Assembly: GCF_001563265.1 (NCBI RefSeq)
Contig: NZ_CP005084.1
Location: 504,001-568,000 of the forward strand
Source: Sphingobium sp. TKS
GTDB taxonomy: Bacteria > Pseudomonadota > Alphaproteobacteria > Sphingomonadales > Sphingomonadaceae
DNA length: 64,000 bases
Reading direction: 5' to 3'
The first letter of the stretch is position 1. Each line of letters starts with the position of its first letter. Both the position numbers and the translations under genes were made by a program. The notes below the pieces were generated by a model that saw only the letters and a list, made by a program, of their open reading frames with translations, searched no databases and was not told the DNA's origin. Positions 51,349 to 60,939 of the stretch are shown piece by piece.

Positions 51349-54300
51349 ATCGCTTCTTCGTACAGCATCCGGTGTTCGCCTGCGTCATCGCGGCGTTCGT
51401 GGCGCTGGCGGGCGCGATCGCCTTGAGCAAGCTGCCCGTCGAACAATATCCCTCGGTCGCACCCCCGACACTGAACATCGTGGTCAACTATCCCGGTGCC
51501 GACGCGGACATGCTCGACCGCAATGTGACTTCGGTCATCGAAAAGGAAATGAACGGGATCGGGAACCTGATCTACATGAACTCGGTCAGCCGTGCCAACG
51601 GTACGGCACAGATTGCGATCACGCTGGCGTCCGGTTCCGACCTGAACATCGCGCGATCGCAGATCCAGGACCGGTTGAGCCGCGTCGAGCCACGCCTGCC
51701 GGCCCAGGTTCGCCAGCAGGGCGTCCAGGTCCAGGAATTCAACTCCGGCTTTCTCCAGATGATCGCGCTCAGTTCGCGAAGCGGCCGCGCGACGGATGTC
51801 GAACTCGGCAATTACGCGTCGAACACCATCGTCGAGGAACTGCGCCGCATCAAGGGCGTGGGCGACGTCACCCTTTTCGGCAGCCAATATGCCATGCGGA
51901 TCTGGCTCGACCCGGAAAAGCTTGCCGGCTTCGGCATCTCTCCCGGTGAAGCGCTGGCAGCGGTACGGGAACAGAACAGCCAGACGCCGCAGGGAACCCT
52001 GGGCGACCAACCCGTTCGTCCCGGCACCGAATTTCAGGCCAAGATCGTCAGCCAGGGCGGATTTTCGAGCCCCGAGCAGTTCCGCGAGGTCATCATCCGC
52101 TCTCAGCCCAATGGCGCGACCGTGCGCCTGGGCGATGTCGCGCGGGTCGAACTCGGCGCGGAGAATTACGGCTTCAAGGCCAATCTCGACGGCCGCCCGA
52201 TCGCGGCGATCGCCATCCAGATGTCCAACGGCGCCAACGCCGTCGCGACGGCGCGCGCGATCCATCGCCGGATGACGGAACTCTCAGGCTCCTTTCCCCC
52301 CGACTATGCCTGGAGCATACCGTTCGACACCACCCCGTTCATCAATGCATCGATCGAAAGCGTCATCCACACGCTGGTCGAGGCGATGGTGCTGGTGTTC
52401 GTCGTGATGTACCTGTTCCTGCAAGGCTGGCGCGCCACCTTGATACCTGCCATCGTCGTGCCGATCGCCTTTCTGGGAGCCTGTCTCGGCCTCTATCTGG
52501 CCGGTTTCTCGATCAACACCCTGTCGCTGTTCGCGATGGTCATGGGCATCGGCATCCTTGTCGATGACGCGATTGTCGTCGTCGAGAATGTCGACCGGAT
52601 CATGGCCGAAGAAGGCCTGTCGGCACCCTGGGCGACGGTGAAAGCGATGGAGCAGATAAGCGGCGCGATCATCGGCATCACGCTGGTGCTGGTGGCCGTG
52701 TTCATTCCGATGGCCTTCTTCCCCGGTTCGACCGGGGGCATTTATCGACAGTTTTCGATCACGCTTGCGGTATCCATCCTGTTTTCCGCTCTGCTGGCGC
52801 TAACGCTGACGCCCGCCCTGTGCGCCATCCTGCTGCGCCATTCGCCACCGGCCGAACCGGCGCCCTCCTCGCCCACCGCGGGGTCCGCAGTCGGCTCGCT
52901 CCTCCGGCGCCTGTTCCGCGGGTTCAACGACCGGTTCTCAAGGGGCACGCAACGATATGAGGTCGCGGTCCGCCGCATGCTCAGCCGGCCCCTCCGCTGG
53001 CTCGCCGTCTTCACGCTGCTGGTGCTGATGTCCGCCCTGCTGTTCGGCCGGCTTCCCGGCGGCTTCCTGCCGACCGAGGATCAGGGCTATATCTTCGTCA
53101 ATTATGATGCGCCGCCGGGCGCCACCCTTCAGCGCACGGCGGCATCCGTCCGGGAAACCGAGAAATTTCTCGCAAGCCTTCCCCAAACCCAAGCCGTCGT
53201 ATCGGTGCTCGGCTTCAACTTCTTCGGTCAGGGCCAGACCGCCGCGCTCAGTTTTGTGCGGCTGAAACCCTGGGAGGAACGATCGGGTTCGGGCGATACC
53301 GCCGACGCGGTAATCGGCAAGGTCATGGGTTTCGTCAGCGAAATACCGGATGCCTCGATCTTCGGCCTGTCGCCGCCGCCCATTCCGGCGCTGGGCAACG
53401 CCACCGGCTTTTCGATGAAACTCGAGAGCCGCTCCGGCGACCGGCAGGGGTTGCTCGACGTCCAGAACGCCATACTTGCGGAGGCCGGCAAAAGCGCCGC
53501 GCTGATGGGCGTGCGTTCGGAGGCCCAACCCGAAGCGCCGCAGCTTCATGTCGAGATCGATCGCATCCAGGCGCGGTCGCTGGGCCTGTCCATCGCCGAT
53601 GTCGATGCGACGCTCTCGATCGCCTTCGGTTCTGCCTATGCGAATGATTTTACCCTCAACGGCAACGTCCTGCGCGTCTTTCTTCAGGCCGATGCCAGTC
53701 ATCGCATGGTCGCGACCGACGTGCTGGGACTTCGCGTTCGCAACATCCAGGGCGACATGGTCCCCTTCTCCGCTTTCGCGCGCGTCCACTGGATCACCGC
53801 CCCTCAGCAGCTCGAGCGCTATAACGGCTATCCCTCGCTCGCCATTTCAGGGCAGGCGGCGGCGGGGCATGCCTCCGGCGAGGCACTCGACGAGATGATG
53901 CGCATCGCCCAGCGCCATGTGCGGGGCGATCAGCATTATGAATGGACCGGCACGGCTTTTGAGGAGACGCAGGCCGGCGGGCAGGTCGCATGGCTGGTGC
54001 TCCTGTCGTTGATGGTCGTCTTCTTCCTGCTCGCCGCCCTGTATGAAAGCTGGTCTATTCCCCTGACGGTGCTGCTGGTGGTCCCCCTGGGCGTCATGGG
54101 CGCGGTGCTGTTCTCGCTCCTGCGCGGGCTTTCCGCGGACGTTTATTTCAACGTCGGGTTGATCACGATCGTCGGCCTGGCCGCCAAAAATGCAATGCTT
54201 ATCGTCGAGTTCGCCCTGAAGGACGAGGGCAACGGTCGATCGATCATGGAGGCGACGATCGAGGGCGCCCGACAGCGCCTGCGCCCGATCCTCATGACCA

Positions 54301-54521
54301 GCCTCGCCTTCATCCTGGGCATGATCCCGCTCGTCCTCGCCAGCGGTCCGGGCGCCGCCAGCCGGCATGCCGTCGGCACCGGGGTGATGGGCGGCATGAT
54401 AGCCGCGACCGCTTTCGGCATCTTCTTCACGCCACTCTTCTACGTCGCTGTTCGCCGGTGGCTGACCGGCGACCGCCGGCGGCCCCTCGACGACGATCCG
54501 CGAGCAACCGATGAAGGCTAG
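51345..54521 (+). CDS. RND efflux transporter, HAE1 type
   Basis: 1058 residues starting at GTG 51345 (VNRFFVQHPVFACVIAAFVALAGAIAL, the normal inner-membrane entry). Twelve transmembrane segments in the AcrB arrangement, two large periplasmic loops, and the proton-relay Asp pair in GILVDDAIVVVENVDR (TM4). It exports hydrophobic or aromatic compounds. Middle gene of the tripartite operon, coupled on both sides by overlaps. Confidence 0.95.
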   Translation: MNRFFVQHPVFACVIAAFVALAGAIALSKLPVEQYPSVAPPTLNIVVNYPGADADMLDRNVTSVIEKEMNGIGNLIYMNSVSRANGTAQIAITLASGSDLNIARSQIQDRLSRVEPRLPAQVRQQGVQVQEFNSGFLQMIALSSRSGRATDVELGNYASNTIVEELRRIKGVGDVTLFGSQYAMRIWLDPEKLAGFGISPGEALAAVREQNSQTPQGTLGDQPVRPGTEFQAKIVSQGGFSSPEQFREVIIRSQPNGATVRLGDVARVELGAENYGFKANLDGRPIAAIAIQMSNGANAVATARAIHRRMTELSGSFPPDYAWSIPFDTTPFINASIESVIHTLVEAMVLVFVVMYLFLQGWRATLIPAIVVPIAFLGACLGLYLAGFSINTLSLFAMVMGIGILVDDAIVVVENVDRIMAEEGLSAPWATVKAMEQISGAIIGITLVLVAVFIPMAFFPGSTGGIYRQFSITLAVSILFSALLALTLTPALCAILLRHSPPAEPAPSSPTAGSAVGSLLRRLFRGFNDRFSRGTQRYEVAVRRMLSRPLRWLAVFTLLVLMSALLFGRLPGGFLPTEDQGYIFVNYDAPPGATLQRTAASVRETEKFLASLPQTQAVVSVLGFNFFGQGQTAALSFVRLKPWEERSGSGDTADAVIGKVMGFVSEIPDASIFGLSPPPIPALGNATGFSMKLESRSGDRQGLLDVQNAILAEAGKSAALMGVRSEAQPEAPQLHVEIDRIQARSLGLSIADVDATLSIAFGSAYANDFTLNGNVLRVFLQADASHRMVATDVLGLRVRNIQGDMVPFSAFARVHWITAPQQLERYNGYPSLAISGQAAAGHASGEALDEMMRIAQRHVRGDQHYEWTGTAFEETQAGGQVAWLVLLSLMVVFFLLAALYESWSIPLTVLLVVPLGVMGAVLFSLLRGLSADVYFNVGLITIVGLAAKNAMLIVEFALKDEGNGRSIMEATIEGARQRLRPILMTSLAFILGMIPLVLASGPGAASRHAVGTGVMGGMIAATAFGIFFTPLFYVAVRRWLTGDRRRPLDDDPRATDEG

Positions 54522-55962
54522 GATACGCTTCCCACTGCTCTCGCTGCCGCTTGCGCTGGCAAGCTGCAATCTCGCCCCCACCTTTCAGCGGCCGGCGACG
54601 ACCCTCCCGTCCCATTATCCGCTCTTGCCTGCGGACGACCCATCGCCGGGCAGGTTGCTGGGCTGGCATGAGTTCTTCGCCGATGCACAGTTGCGCTTTC
54701 TGATCGCCACGGCACTCGAGCATAATCGCGATCTTTCCCAGGCGGTCGCGCGGGTCGAGCAGGCGCGGGCCCGATTTCGCATTCGCGACGCGGCCCGCGT
54801 TCCCGAACTGGATTTGAGCGCAAGCGCAACGCATGCCCGTCCGTCCGCAGCGGGGCTGGCGGCGGGCGTGCCGGGCGGCGCCGGGGAAACGCCCGCCTCC
54901 GGTTCGGCCAGCTACGACCTTTTGAGCATCGGTGTCTCGATGCCCTCGTTCGAGCTCGATTTCTGGGGACGGCTTCGCAATCTGAGCGACGCTGCGCGAG
55001 CGCGCTATCTCGCCACGGCTGCCTCCGAACGTGCCTTCCGCTTGGCGCTTATCGGCCAGGTTGCCGAGACCTATTACGCGATTCGCGCGGGTGAACAGAG
55101 GATCATCCTGGCCCAGCATGCCGTCGTCAGCCGGCGCGAGGGAGAGCGCATCGCCCGCATGCGGCTTGACGCCGGCCTCACATCGAGCGCCGATTTCGAC
55201 CAGGCGACATCGCTCGCGACGCAAGCCGAAGCCGAACTCGCCGAACAGCAGCGCGTCGTGGAACAGACGCGAAACCTGCTCGACCTGCTGATCGGCGGGG
55301 CAGTCGGAGGCCCTCTCCCGCCGCCGCTGCCGATAACGCAAAGCGCGCAATTCACCCCCCTCAGGGCCGGGATCCCTTCAACGCTGCTGATGGATCGCCC
55401 CGATATCATCGCTTCGGAAATGCAATTGAGGGCTGCCAATGCGGATGTTGGAGCGGCCAGGGCGGCTTTCCTGCCGACGTTCTCGCTCACCGGCGCGCAG
55501 GGATGGGCGTCGACGGCGCTGGACGACCTGCTGACTTCCCATTCGCGCACCGCCACGCTGGGCATCGCGATCGATATACCCTTTCTGGACTGGGGGCGCC
55601 GCAAGGCAGAGCTTGCCGTTGCGAGGGCACAGGTTCGCGAGGCGGGCGCGGCCTATCAGGCAGCGGCGCAGCAGGCCTTTCGCGAGGTGGCGGACGGCCT
55701 CGCCGGACGGCTATGGTACGCCCGACAGATCGATGCGCAAAGGCGGACGGTGGACGCCCAACGCAGGCTCGCGAGGACGGCACGGCTGCGTTATGCCAAC
55801 GGCATTGCCATCTATCTCGAGGTCCTGGACGCCGAGCGCAACCTGTTCACCGGCGAGCAGCAACTGCTTGCCCTGCAACTGGCGGAGCTTCGCAACGGCG
55901 TGTCGCTGTACATCGCTCTGGGAGGCGGGCGGGTCGAGACCGGCCAGACCACTCGCCCCTGA
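54511..55962 (+). CDS. Outer-membrane efflux channel (NodT/OprM type)
   Basis: 483 residues, lipoprotein-type signal with LASC (Cys about 19), then paired TolC repeats (QAVARVEQARARFRIRDAARVPELDLSAS; AELAEQQRVVEQTRNLLDLLIG; MQLRAANADVGAARAAFLPTFSLTGAQG). Overlaps the RND gene by 11 bases. Together with the adaptor and RND pump it spans the envelope. Confidence 0.93.
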   Translation: MKARIRFPLLSLPLALASCNLAPTFQRPATTLPSHYPLLPADDPSPGRLLGWHEFFADAQLRFLIATALEHNRDLSQAVARVEQARARFRIRDAARVPELDLSASATHARPSAAGLAAGVPGGAGETPASGSASYDLLSIGVSMPSFELDFWGRLRNLSDAARARYLATAASERAFRLALIGQVAETYYAIRAGEQRIILAQHAVVSRREGERIARMRLDAGLTSSADFDQATSLATQAEAELAEQQRVVEQTRNLLDLLIGGAVGGPLPPPLPITQSAQFTPLRAGIPSTLLMDRPDIIASEMQLRAANADVGAARAAFLPTFSLTGAQGWASTALDDLLTSHSRTATLGIAIDIPFLDWGRRKAELAVARAQVREAGAAYQAAAQQAFREVADGLAGRLWYARQIDAQRRTVDAQRRLARTARLRYANGIAIYLEVLDAERNLFTGEQQLLALQLAELRNGVSLYIALGGGRVETGQTTRP

Positions 55963-56047
55963 CGGAACCCATTCCTTTCCCCCTAGTTCGAGCTCTCGCT
56001 CGCCGAAGCGGCTTTCGTGCAAGTTGATTTTGTCGCCACTTGCGCAA

Positions 56048-56061
56048 TAGAGGAACCTGTA
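56048..56061. promoter_or_regulatory. Island palindrome site h
   Basis: TAGAG-GAAC-CTGTA, 140 bases before the dehydratase gene. Moderately good match to the family. Confidence 0.42.
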
Positions 56062-56161
56062 TTACGCTTGCAAAGTCAGTCGGTCATGTTCCCTCATCGT
56101 ATAGCCGATGATCAGCAGGGGCAGGCGCGACGCGGGGAAAACCGCATCGGCGGTGGGACAG

Positions 56162-56183
56162 AAGCCCGATCCATCGGGCTTTT
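56162..56183 (+). terminator. Terminator-like hairpin in the dehydratase leader
   Basis: Perfect stem AAGCCCGA/TCGGGCTT with loop TCCA followed by TTT. It lies between palindrome site h and the start codon at 56201, so it could end upstream read-through from the efflux operon or act as an attenuator. Confidence 0.55.
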
Positions 56184-56200
56184 CAGCTTGAAAGGCGTTC

Positions 56201-57451
56201 ATGAGCGACACATGCGAGAAGGTGGATGACGGATTGATCCGGGGTCGGATCACCGATGAGGATATCACCAAGATGAGGATGCGAATCGGTTACCCGAATC
56301 CCACTCTCAGAAAAGGATATACCGATTTTCCGTGGAACCCGACGGCGACCGCCGATTGCGTGCGCCGCTGGGCCTTGTCGATCGGCGATGCCAATCCCTT
56401 TTATGCCGATCCGGAAGTCGCCCGGGCATCCTGCTGGGGAGCGTCCGTCGCTCCGCCGGGCTTCGAATGGTCGATGGGATGGGATCGCACGCGCTCTGTG
56501 TCGACGGACCTGCAACAGGCCACCCGCGGCGCGCTTCGCGGCGTGCAGCTCTATCATTCGGGTGCCGAATATTACTATCATCGGCCGATCGTCGAAGGGA
56601 CCGAGCTTTTCAAGTCGGAATGGGTGGCCGATGTCGAAGAGAAGGTCAGCAAGTTCGCCAGTCGCAGCGTCATCGTCAACAATGCCAACTGCTATTGGGA
56701 CAGCGACGAGAATGTCCATGTGACCAGTTCGCGCTGGTTCGTCCATGCCGAACGGCAGTCCTCGGAAAAGAGCAAGGCAGCCAAGACCAGGGATGAGCCC
56801 GCGCATTACACCGATGAACAGCTGCGCTCGATTGAAGCCGCCTATGACGCCGAATATATACGGGGCAGCGATACGCTCTACATTGAAGATATGGCGGTGG
56901 GGATGGAACTGCCGGTCATGGTCAAGGGGCCGCTGACCATTACCGACCTGATCAACTTCCATATGGGCGCGGGCTGGCTGACCTATGGCAATCCTCCGTT
57001 CCGCCTGGCCTATGAGAACCGCAAGCGCCTCAAGGGCTTCTATTCGCGCAACGAGTTCAATGCCTGGGACACCATCCAGCGCGTCCATTGGGATCCGGTC
57101 CTTGCCGACAAGGTGGGAGTGCTCGGGACCTATGACATCGGGCCGATGCGCTATGTCATGGTCTGCCAGGCGATCACCAATTTCATGGGAAACGATGCCT
57201 GGCTCTATCGGCTGCGCTATGAACTGCGGAACTTCAACTATGTCGGCGACACCACCTGGCTGTCGGGCAGGATCGTGGCAGTCACCCCGGACGCGCCGTG
57301 GGGACCGTCGGTCGAGATCGAGGTCAAGGGCGTGAACCAGCGCGGGCAGGAAAATGTCCGGGCGAGCGTGACCGTGCTGCTGGCTTCCCGCAAGTCGGGA
57401 CCGGTGCGCCTGCCAGAGCCGCCGCCCGTCACCGCCTATCGCAATTGCTGA
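56201..57451 (+). CDS. Double hot-dog dehydratase (FAS1-like + MaoC)
   Basis: 416 residues. N-terminal FAS1-like dehydratase domain (about 35-190: WALSIGDANPFYADPEVARASCWGASVAPPGFEW) and a C-terminal MaoC-like domain (about 230-400: TITDLINFHMGAGWL, VLGTYDIGPMRYVMVCQAITNFMGN). It hydrates an unsaturated acyl-CoA. It is longer and different from the two other hot-dog proteins here, giving three hydratases in the window. The Asp/His hydratase residues are less evident in the C-half, so one half may only bind. Confidence 0.83.
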   Translation: MSDTCEKVDDGLIRGRITDEDITKMRMRIGYPNPTLRKGYTDFPWNPTATADCVRRWALSIGDANPFYADPEVARASCWGASVAPPGFEWSMGWDRTRSVSTDLQQATRGALRGVQLYHSGAEYYYHRPIVEGTELFKSEWVADVEEKVSKFASRSVIVNNANCYWDSDENVHVTSSRWFVHAERQSSEKSKAAKTRDEPAHYTDEQLRSIEAAYDAEYIRGSDTLYIEDMAVGMELPVMVKGPLTITDLINFHMGAGWLTYGNPPFRLAYENRKRLKGFYSRNEFNAWDTIQRVHWDPVLADKVGVLGTYDIGPMRYVMVCQAITNFMGNDAWLYRLRYELRNFNYVGDTTWLSGRIVAVTPDAPWGPSVEIEVKGVNQRGQENVRASVTVLLASRKSGPVRLPEPPPVTAYRNC

Positions 57452-57517
57452 GTGCAAAACCCCTTGCTCACGGCGACGGCGCCGCAAAGCGCCTCTCCGT
57501 GGGAAGCCGAGGGATGA

Positions 57518-57531
57518 TAGAGAAACCGCTA
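57518..57531. promoter_or_regulatory. Possible weak palindrome site before gntR
   Basis: TAGAG-AAAC-CGCTA, 121 bases before the GntR start; 11 of 14 positions match site h. Would fit autoregulation. Confidence 0.3.
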
Positions 57532-57651
57532 TAGCTTGCGATGGGAAGGGCATACCCCGAAAATTGGCGCTGCCGCCCACGACTATCCTTGTGAGGACGC
57601 CATACAAAGGTTACAGAATTGCCAGCTCTATCGGTGAGGATCAGGTTTGGC

Positions 57652-58431
57652 ATGCTACAAAAGGGAAATGGCGACAGTTGGGTAAGTGGCGAGAATCTCC
57701 CGATGTTGGTCGGGGAGAAAACCAACTCCGCTGTCCTGCGGACGGTCAGTTCCCTGCGCGCTGACTCGCTGGCTACCGAACCGGGAACGCTGATCGGCAG
57801 CGAGGAAGCCTTGATCGCGCGCTACGGCATCAGCCGCCCGACATTGCGGCAAGCGGCGGGACTGGTGTCGCAAGAACAGCTCGTTCGCGTCCGGCGCGGC
57901 GTTGGCGGGGGATATTTCGCCGAACGTCCGACATTTTCCGCGGTGGCGCATACCGCGGCGATATTCCTGCAAACCCGCAAGACGGGGCTCGAGGACATGC
58001 TGAACGCGATCGGGCCGATCCGCGTGGCGCTGGTCGAACTGGCGGCTCGCAATTCCAGTTCGCCGGCGCGGGAGGATCTGAAGGATTTCCTTGAACAGGA
58101 GCAGCAAAGGCTTCGGGAGGGCTTGTCCTATCGGGAATTCCTTCGCGCGGAACGGCGTTTCGGCGACCTGATCGGCGAAGCGAGCGGCAACACGGTGCTG
58201 CATCTTTATCTTGAGATCCTGCTGCAACTAATCAGCACGATCGCACCCGAACTCGATGTTTTCCGAGGCCGGCCGGAACGCGTGGAGGAGACAAGCAAAC
58301 GGCGGCTCAAGGTTGTTCAGGCGGTGCTGGACAGCGACCCGTCGATAGCCGCGATCGAAGCACGCCGCTCCGCCGAGCAGACGGTCGTCTGGATGCGGGA
58401 GACGGTCAGCAACGGATCGCGCGCGGGCTGA
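57652..58431 (+). CDS. GntR-family regulator with FCD domain
   Basis: About 259 residues (alternative starts 57619 and 57703). N-terminal winged HTH (about 45-90: LIGSEEALIARYGISRPTLRQAAGLVSQEQLVRVRRGVGGGYFA), C-terminal FCD ligand domain (about 110-250, with HIS/ASP-rich metal pocket parts FLRAERRFGDLIGEASGN). It regulates catabolic genes in response to an organic acid or acyl-CoA. Best candidate for binding the island palindromes because of position, family and its own weak upstream site, but this is inference. Confidence 0.88.
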   Translation: MLQKGNGDSWVSGENLPMLVGEKTNSAVLRTVSSLRADSLATEPGTLIGSEEALIARYGISRPTLRQAAGLVSQEQLVRVRRGVGGGYFAERPTFSAVAHTAAIFLQTRKTGLEDMLNAIGPIRVALVELAARNSSSPAREDLKDFLEQEQQRLREGLSYREFLRAERRFGDLIGEASGNTVLHLYLEILLQLISTIAPELDVFRGRPERVEETSKRRLKVVQAVLDSDPSIAAIEARRSAEQTVVWMRETVSNGSRAG

Positions 58432-58486
58432 AAACGCAAAAGCCGGTTTTTTATCCCTCCTCCGATGTGCTGAACTCGACTTTCCC

Positions 58487-58514
58487 TTGACAGAGCGTTA
58501 TTGAGTAAACTCTT
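58487..58514 (+). promoter_or_regulatory. Promoter -35 with palindrome site e
   Basis: TTGACA (58487-58492) followed nine bases later by TTGAG-TAAA-CTCTT. The same geometry (TTGTCA then a palindrome, 13-14 bases start-to-start) occurs at site d, suggesting the operator overlaps the promoter spacer and -10 region. Confidence 0.5.
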
Positions 58515-58542
58515 TAAGACGATGTCAGCGAGAGGAGAGATG

Positions 58543-60894
58543 ATGATTTCCGATAGAACCCCTGTCCTCGTCGGTGCGGGCCAGGCGGTCGAGCGATTGG
58601 ACTCGCCCGACTTTCAGGGCTGGTCTCCGGTGGAAATGGCGATGGCGGCCGCCCGGGCCGCGATCGAGGACACCGGTGCCGCGGATATGATCCTCGGTCA
58701 GATCGAAATCGTTGGCAGCGTCCGGACGTTCGAGGATTCGTCGTCGCAGCCGGCCATATTCGGCAAAGCGGACAAATTCCCGCTCGCCGTTGCGCGCAGA
58801 CTGGGCCTGAAGCCGCACACCGCGATTCTGGAAAAGACGGGCGGACAGTCGCCGGTGGCCCTGTTGATGGATCTCGCCCAGCGGATCGCGCAAGGCGAGG
58901 CTGATGTCGCTTTGGCCTTTGGCGGGGAGGCGCTGTCCACCGTCAGGCATCTCAAGTCGGCGGGCGAGACGCGCGATTGGTCGGAACATGCCGACGAAGC
59001 GATGGAGGATCGCGGGCGCGGACTCGAAGGTCTCGTTACCCGTCAGGGCATCGACCATGGCCTGAGATCGGCGGCCGTCGGCTATGGCCTGATCGAAAAT
59101 GCGCGACGGGCCCGTCTTGGCCTTTCGGCCAGCGACTATCGCCGGGCGATGGGGGAGCTGTTCGCGCCCTTCACGGCAGTGGCTGCCGCCAATCCCTATT
59201 CGAGCGCCGATGTGCAGCCGGCGAGCGTAGAGGAGATCATCACCGTCACGGAACGCAATCGCATGATTGCCGACCCTTATCCGCTCAAACTCGTATCGCG
59301 CGACCAGGTCAACCAGGGCGCCGCAGTCCTTCTGGTTTCGGCAGGGAAAGCCCGGGAACTGGGCATCCCCCAGGATCGATGGATCTACGTGCATGGATGG
59401 GCCGAAGCTCAGGAACCCGACATCCTCGAGCGAGATGATATCGGCGGATCGGCAGCGATCCGGGCATCCCTGGAATATGCTTTCGACATGGCGCGCAAGA
59501 CCGCTGCCGACATGCGCTTTTTCGATTTCTACAGTTGCTTCCCCGTGGCGGTGTTTGCTGCGGCCGTCGATGTCCTTGGGCTGTCTCCGGCGGATTCACG
59601 GAGCCTGACCGTCACTGGCGGCCTCCCCTATTTTGGTGGACCGGGAAACAATTATTCGATGCATGCCATCGCGACGATGATGCAGCGGCTGCGCGATGAG
59701 CCGGGCACTTTCGGAATGGTCGGGGCCAATGGCGGCTATCTCAGCAAATATGGCGTGATGATCCTGTCCAGCCAGGCGAAGGAATGGCGCCCCTGCCCGC
59801 CTGGCGCGCTCCAGGCCCGGCTTGACCGTCAGGCCAGAGCGCCGGTCTCCCGGACGCCGAATGGGAAAGCCTGCATCCTCACCTATTCCATCCTCTACGA
59901 AAAGGGGGTTCCAAGCCTTGGGCTGGTGATCGGGAAACTCGCCAGCGGCGAACGTTTCCTCGCCAATCCCGCCGATGTGGCCACGCTCACGGAGATGGTG
60001 GAGCGCGATCCGATCGGACGGGAAATCGCGGTATGCCACCGCGCCGAAGGCAACCGCTTCGCTTTCAGCGAAAAGGCGCTTGGCGACGCTTTCCCGGCTG
60101 CTCCGCCCGCTTTCCACGACCACTATGAGACCGTGCGCGTCCAGCGGCATGACCATATCCTAGAGGTCGTGATCGATCGGCCCTACCAGCGCAACAGCAT
60201 TTCGCAAGCGGCCCATGACGAGTTGGCCGGCATTTTCGATGCCTATGAAGCGGATTCCGACCTGTGGGTCGCGATCATCACCGGCGCGGGCGACAAGGCC
60301 TTTTGCGCCGGCGCTGATCTCAAGGCCGCGGCCGGCGGCCGTACCGTCATTCCATTGAGCGGCTTTGCCGGTATCACCAGCCGCCGCTGGACCAAGCCCC
60401 TTATCGCGGCGGTCAACGGGGCGGCCTTCGGCGGCGGCCTGGAGATCGTGCTGGCCGCAACCCTGGTGGTCGCGGATCCGGCCGCGCGTTTCGCGCTCTC
60501 CGAAGTCAAGGTCGGGGTGGTCCCCGGGGCGGGCGGAACGATCCGCCTCCAGCGGCAGATTCCCCGCAAGATCGCGATGGAGTTGCTGTTAACTGGACGT
60601 GCCATGGAAGTCGCCGAAGCCCGCACCCTGGGGCTGATCAACCGGGTGTCGGAGCCGGGTCAGGCGCTGGAGGCGGCAAGGGCGCTGGCGCGGGAGATCA
60701 CCAGCGTCTCGCCCACATCCGTCAGAATCACCATGAAGTTGATTGCGGAGGGCGATCGCCACGCGGATGTCGAGGAGATTGCGGAAAACATTTTGCATTC
60801 GCCGGCACTCGACGCCCTGCTGGTCAGCGAGGACATGGTGGAAGGCATGACCGCCTTTGCCCAGAAACGCCCGCCCATGTGGAAAAACCGCTGA
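58543..60894 (+). CDS. Thiolase-like / crotonase fusion protein
   Basis: 783 residues from ATG 58543 (AGAGGAGAG upstream). Residues 1-500 resemble thiolase-like (TLP1/SCP2-type) proteins with GGLPYFGGPGNNYSMHAIATMMQRLR; the catalytic Cys position (normally C-S-G) reads TGGQSP and the second Cys motif (C-x-G) reads GANGG, so classical thiolysis is unlikely. Residues about 545-783 form an intact crotonase (AGDKAFCAGADLKAA oxyanion hole, SEVKVGVVPGAGG and AMELLLTGR Glu residues). A hydratase or retro-aldol/thiolysis variant joined in one chain is likely. Promoter with site e upstream; the acyl-CoA synthetase follows. Confidence 0.85.
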   Translation: MISDRTPVLVGAGQAVERLDSPDFQGWSPVEMAMAAARAAIEDTGAADMILGQIEIVGSVRTFEDSSSQPAIFGKADKFPLAVARRLGLKPHTAILEKTGGQSPVALLMDLAQRIAQGEADVALAFGGEALSTVRHLKSAGETRDWSEHADEAMEDRGRGLEGLVTRQGIDHGLRSAAVGYGLIENARRARLGLSASDYRRAMGELFAPFTAVAAANPYSSADVQPASVEEIITVTERNRMIADPYPLKLVSRDQVNQGAAVLLVSAGKARELGIPQDRWIYVHGWAEAQEPDILERDDIGGSAAIRASLEYAFDMARKTAADMRFFDFYSCFPVAVFAAAVDVLGLSPADSRSLTVTGGLPYFGGPGNNYSMHAIATMMQRLRDEPGTFGMVGANGGYLSKYGVMILSSQAKEWRPCPPGALQARLDRQARAPVSRTPNGKACILTYSILYEKGVPSLGLVIGKLASGERFLANPADVATLTEMVERDPIGREIAVCHRAEGNRFAFSEKALGDAFPAAPPAFHDHYETVRVQRHDHILEVVIDRPYQRNSISQAAHDELAGIFDAYEADSDLWVAIITGAGDKAFCAGADLKAAAGGRTVIPLSGFAGITSRRWTKPLIAAVNGAAFGGGLEIVLAATLVVADPAARFALSEVKVGVVPGAGGTIRLQRQIPRKIAMELLLTGRAMEVAEARTLGLINRVSEPGQALEAARALAREITSVSPTSVRITMKLIAEGDRHADVEEIAENILHSPALDALLVSEDMVEGMTAFAQKRPPMWKNR

Positions 60895-60939
60895 CCGCTG
60901 TGGAACGGTTGCAGGACGCACTTTTCTTGTCAAAGCCTA

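Noticed and set aside
51179..51949. 256-codon frame across the adaptor/RND junction
   Set aside because: Out-of-frame reading of the coupled pump genes.
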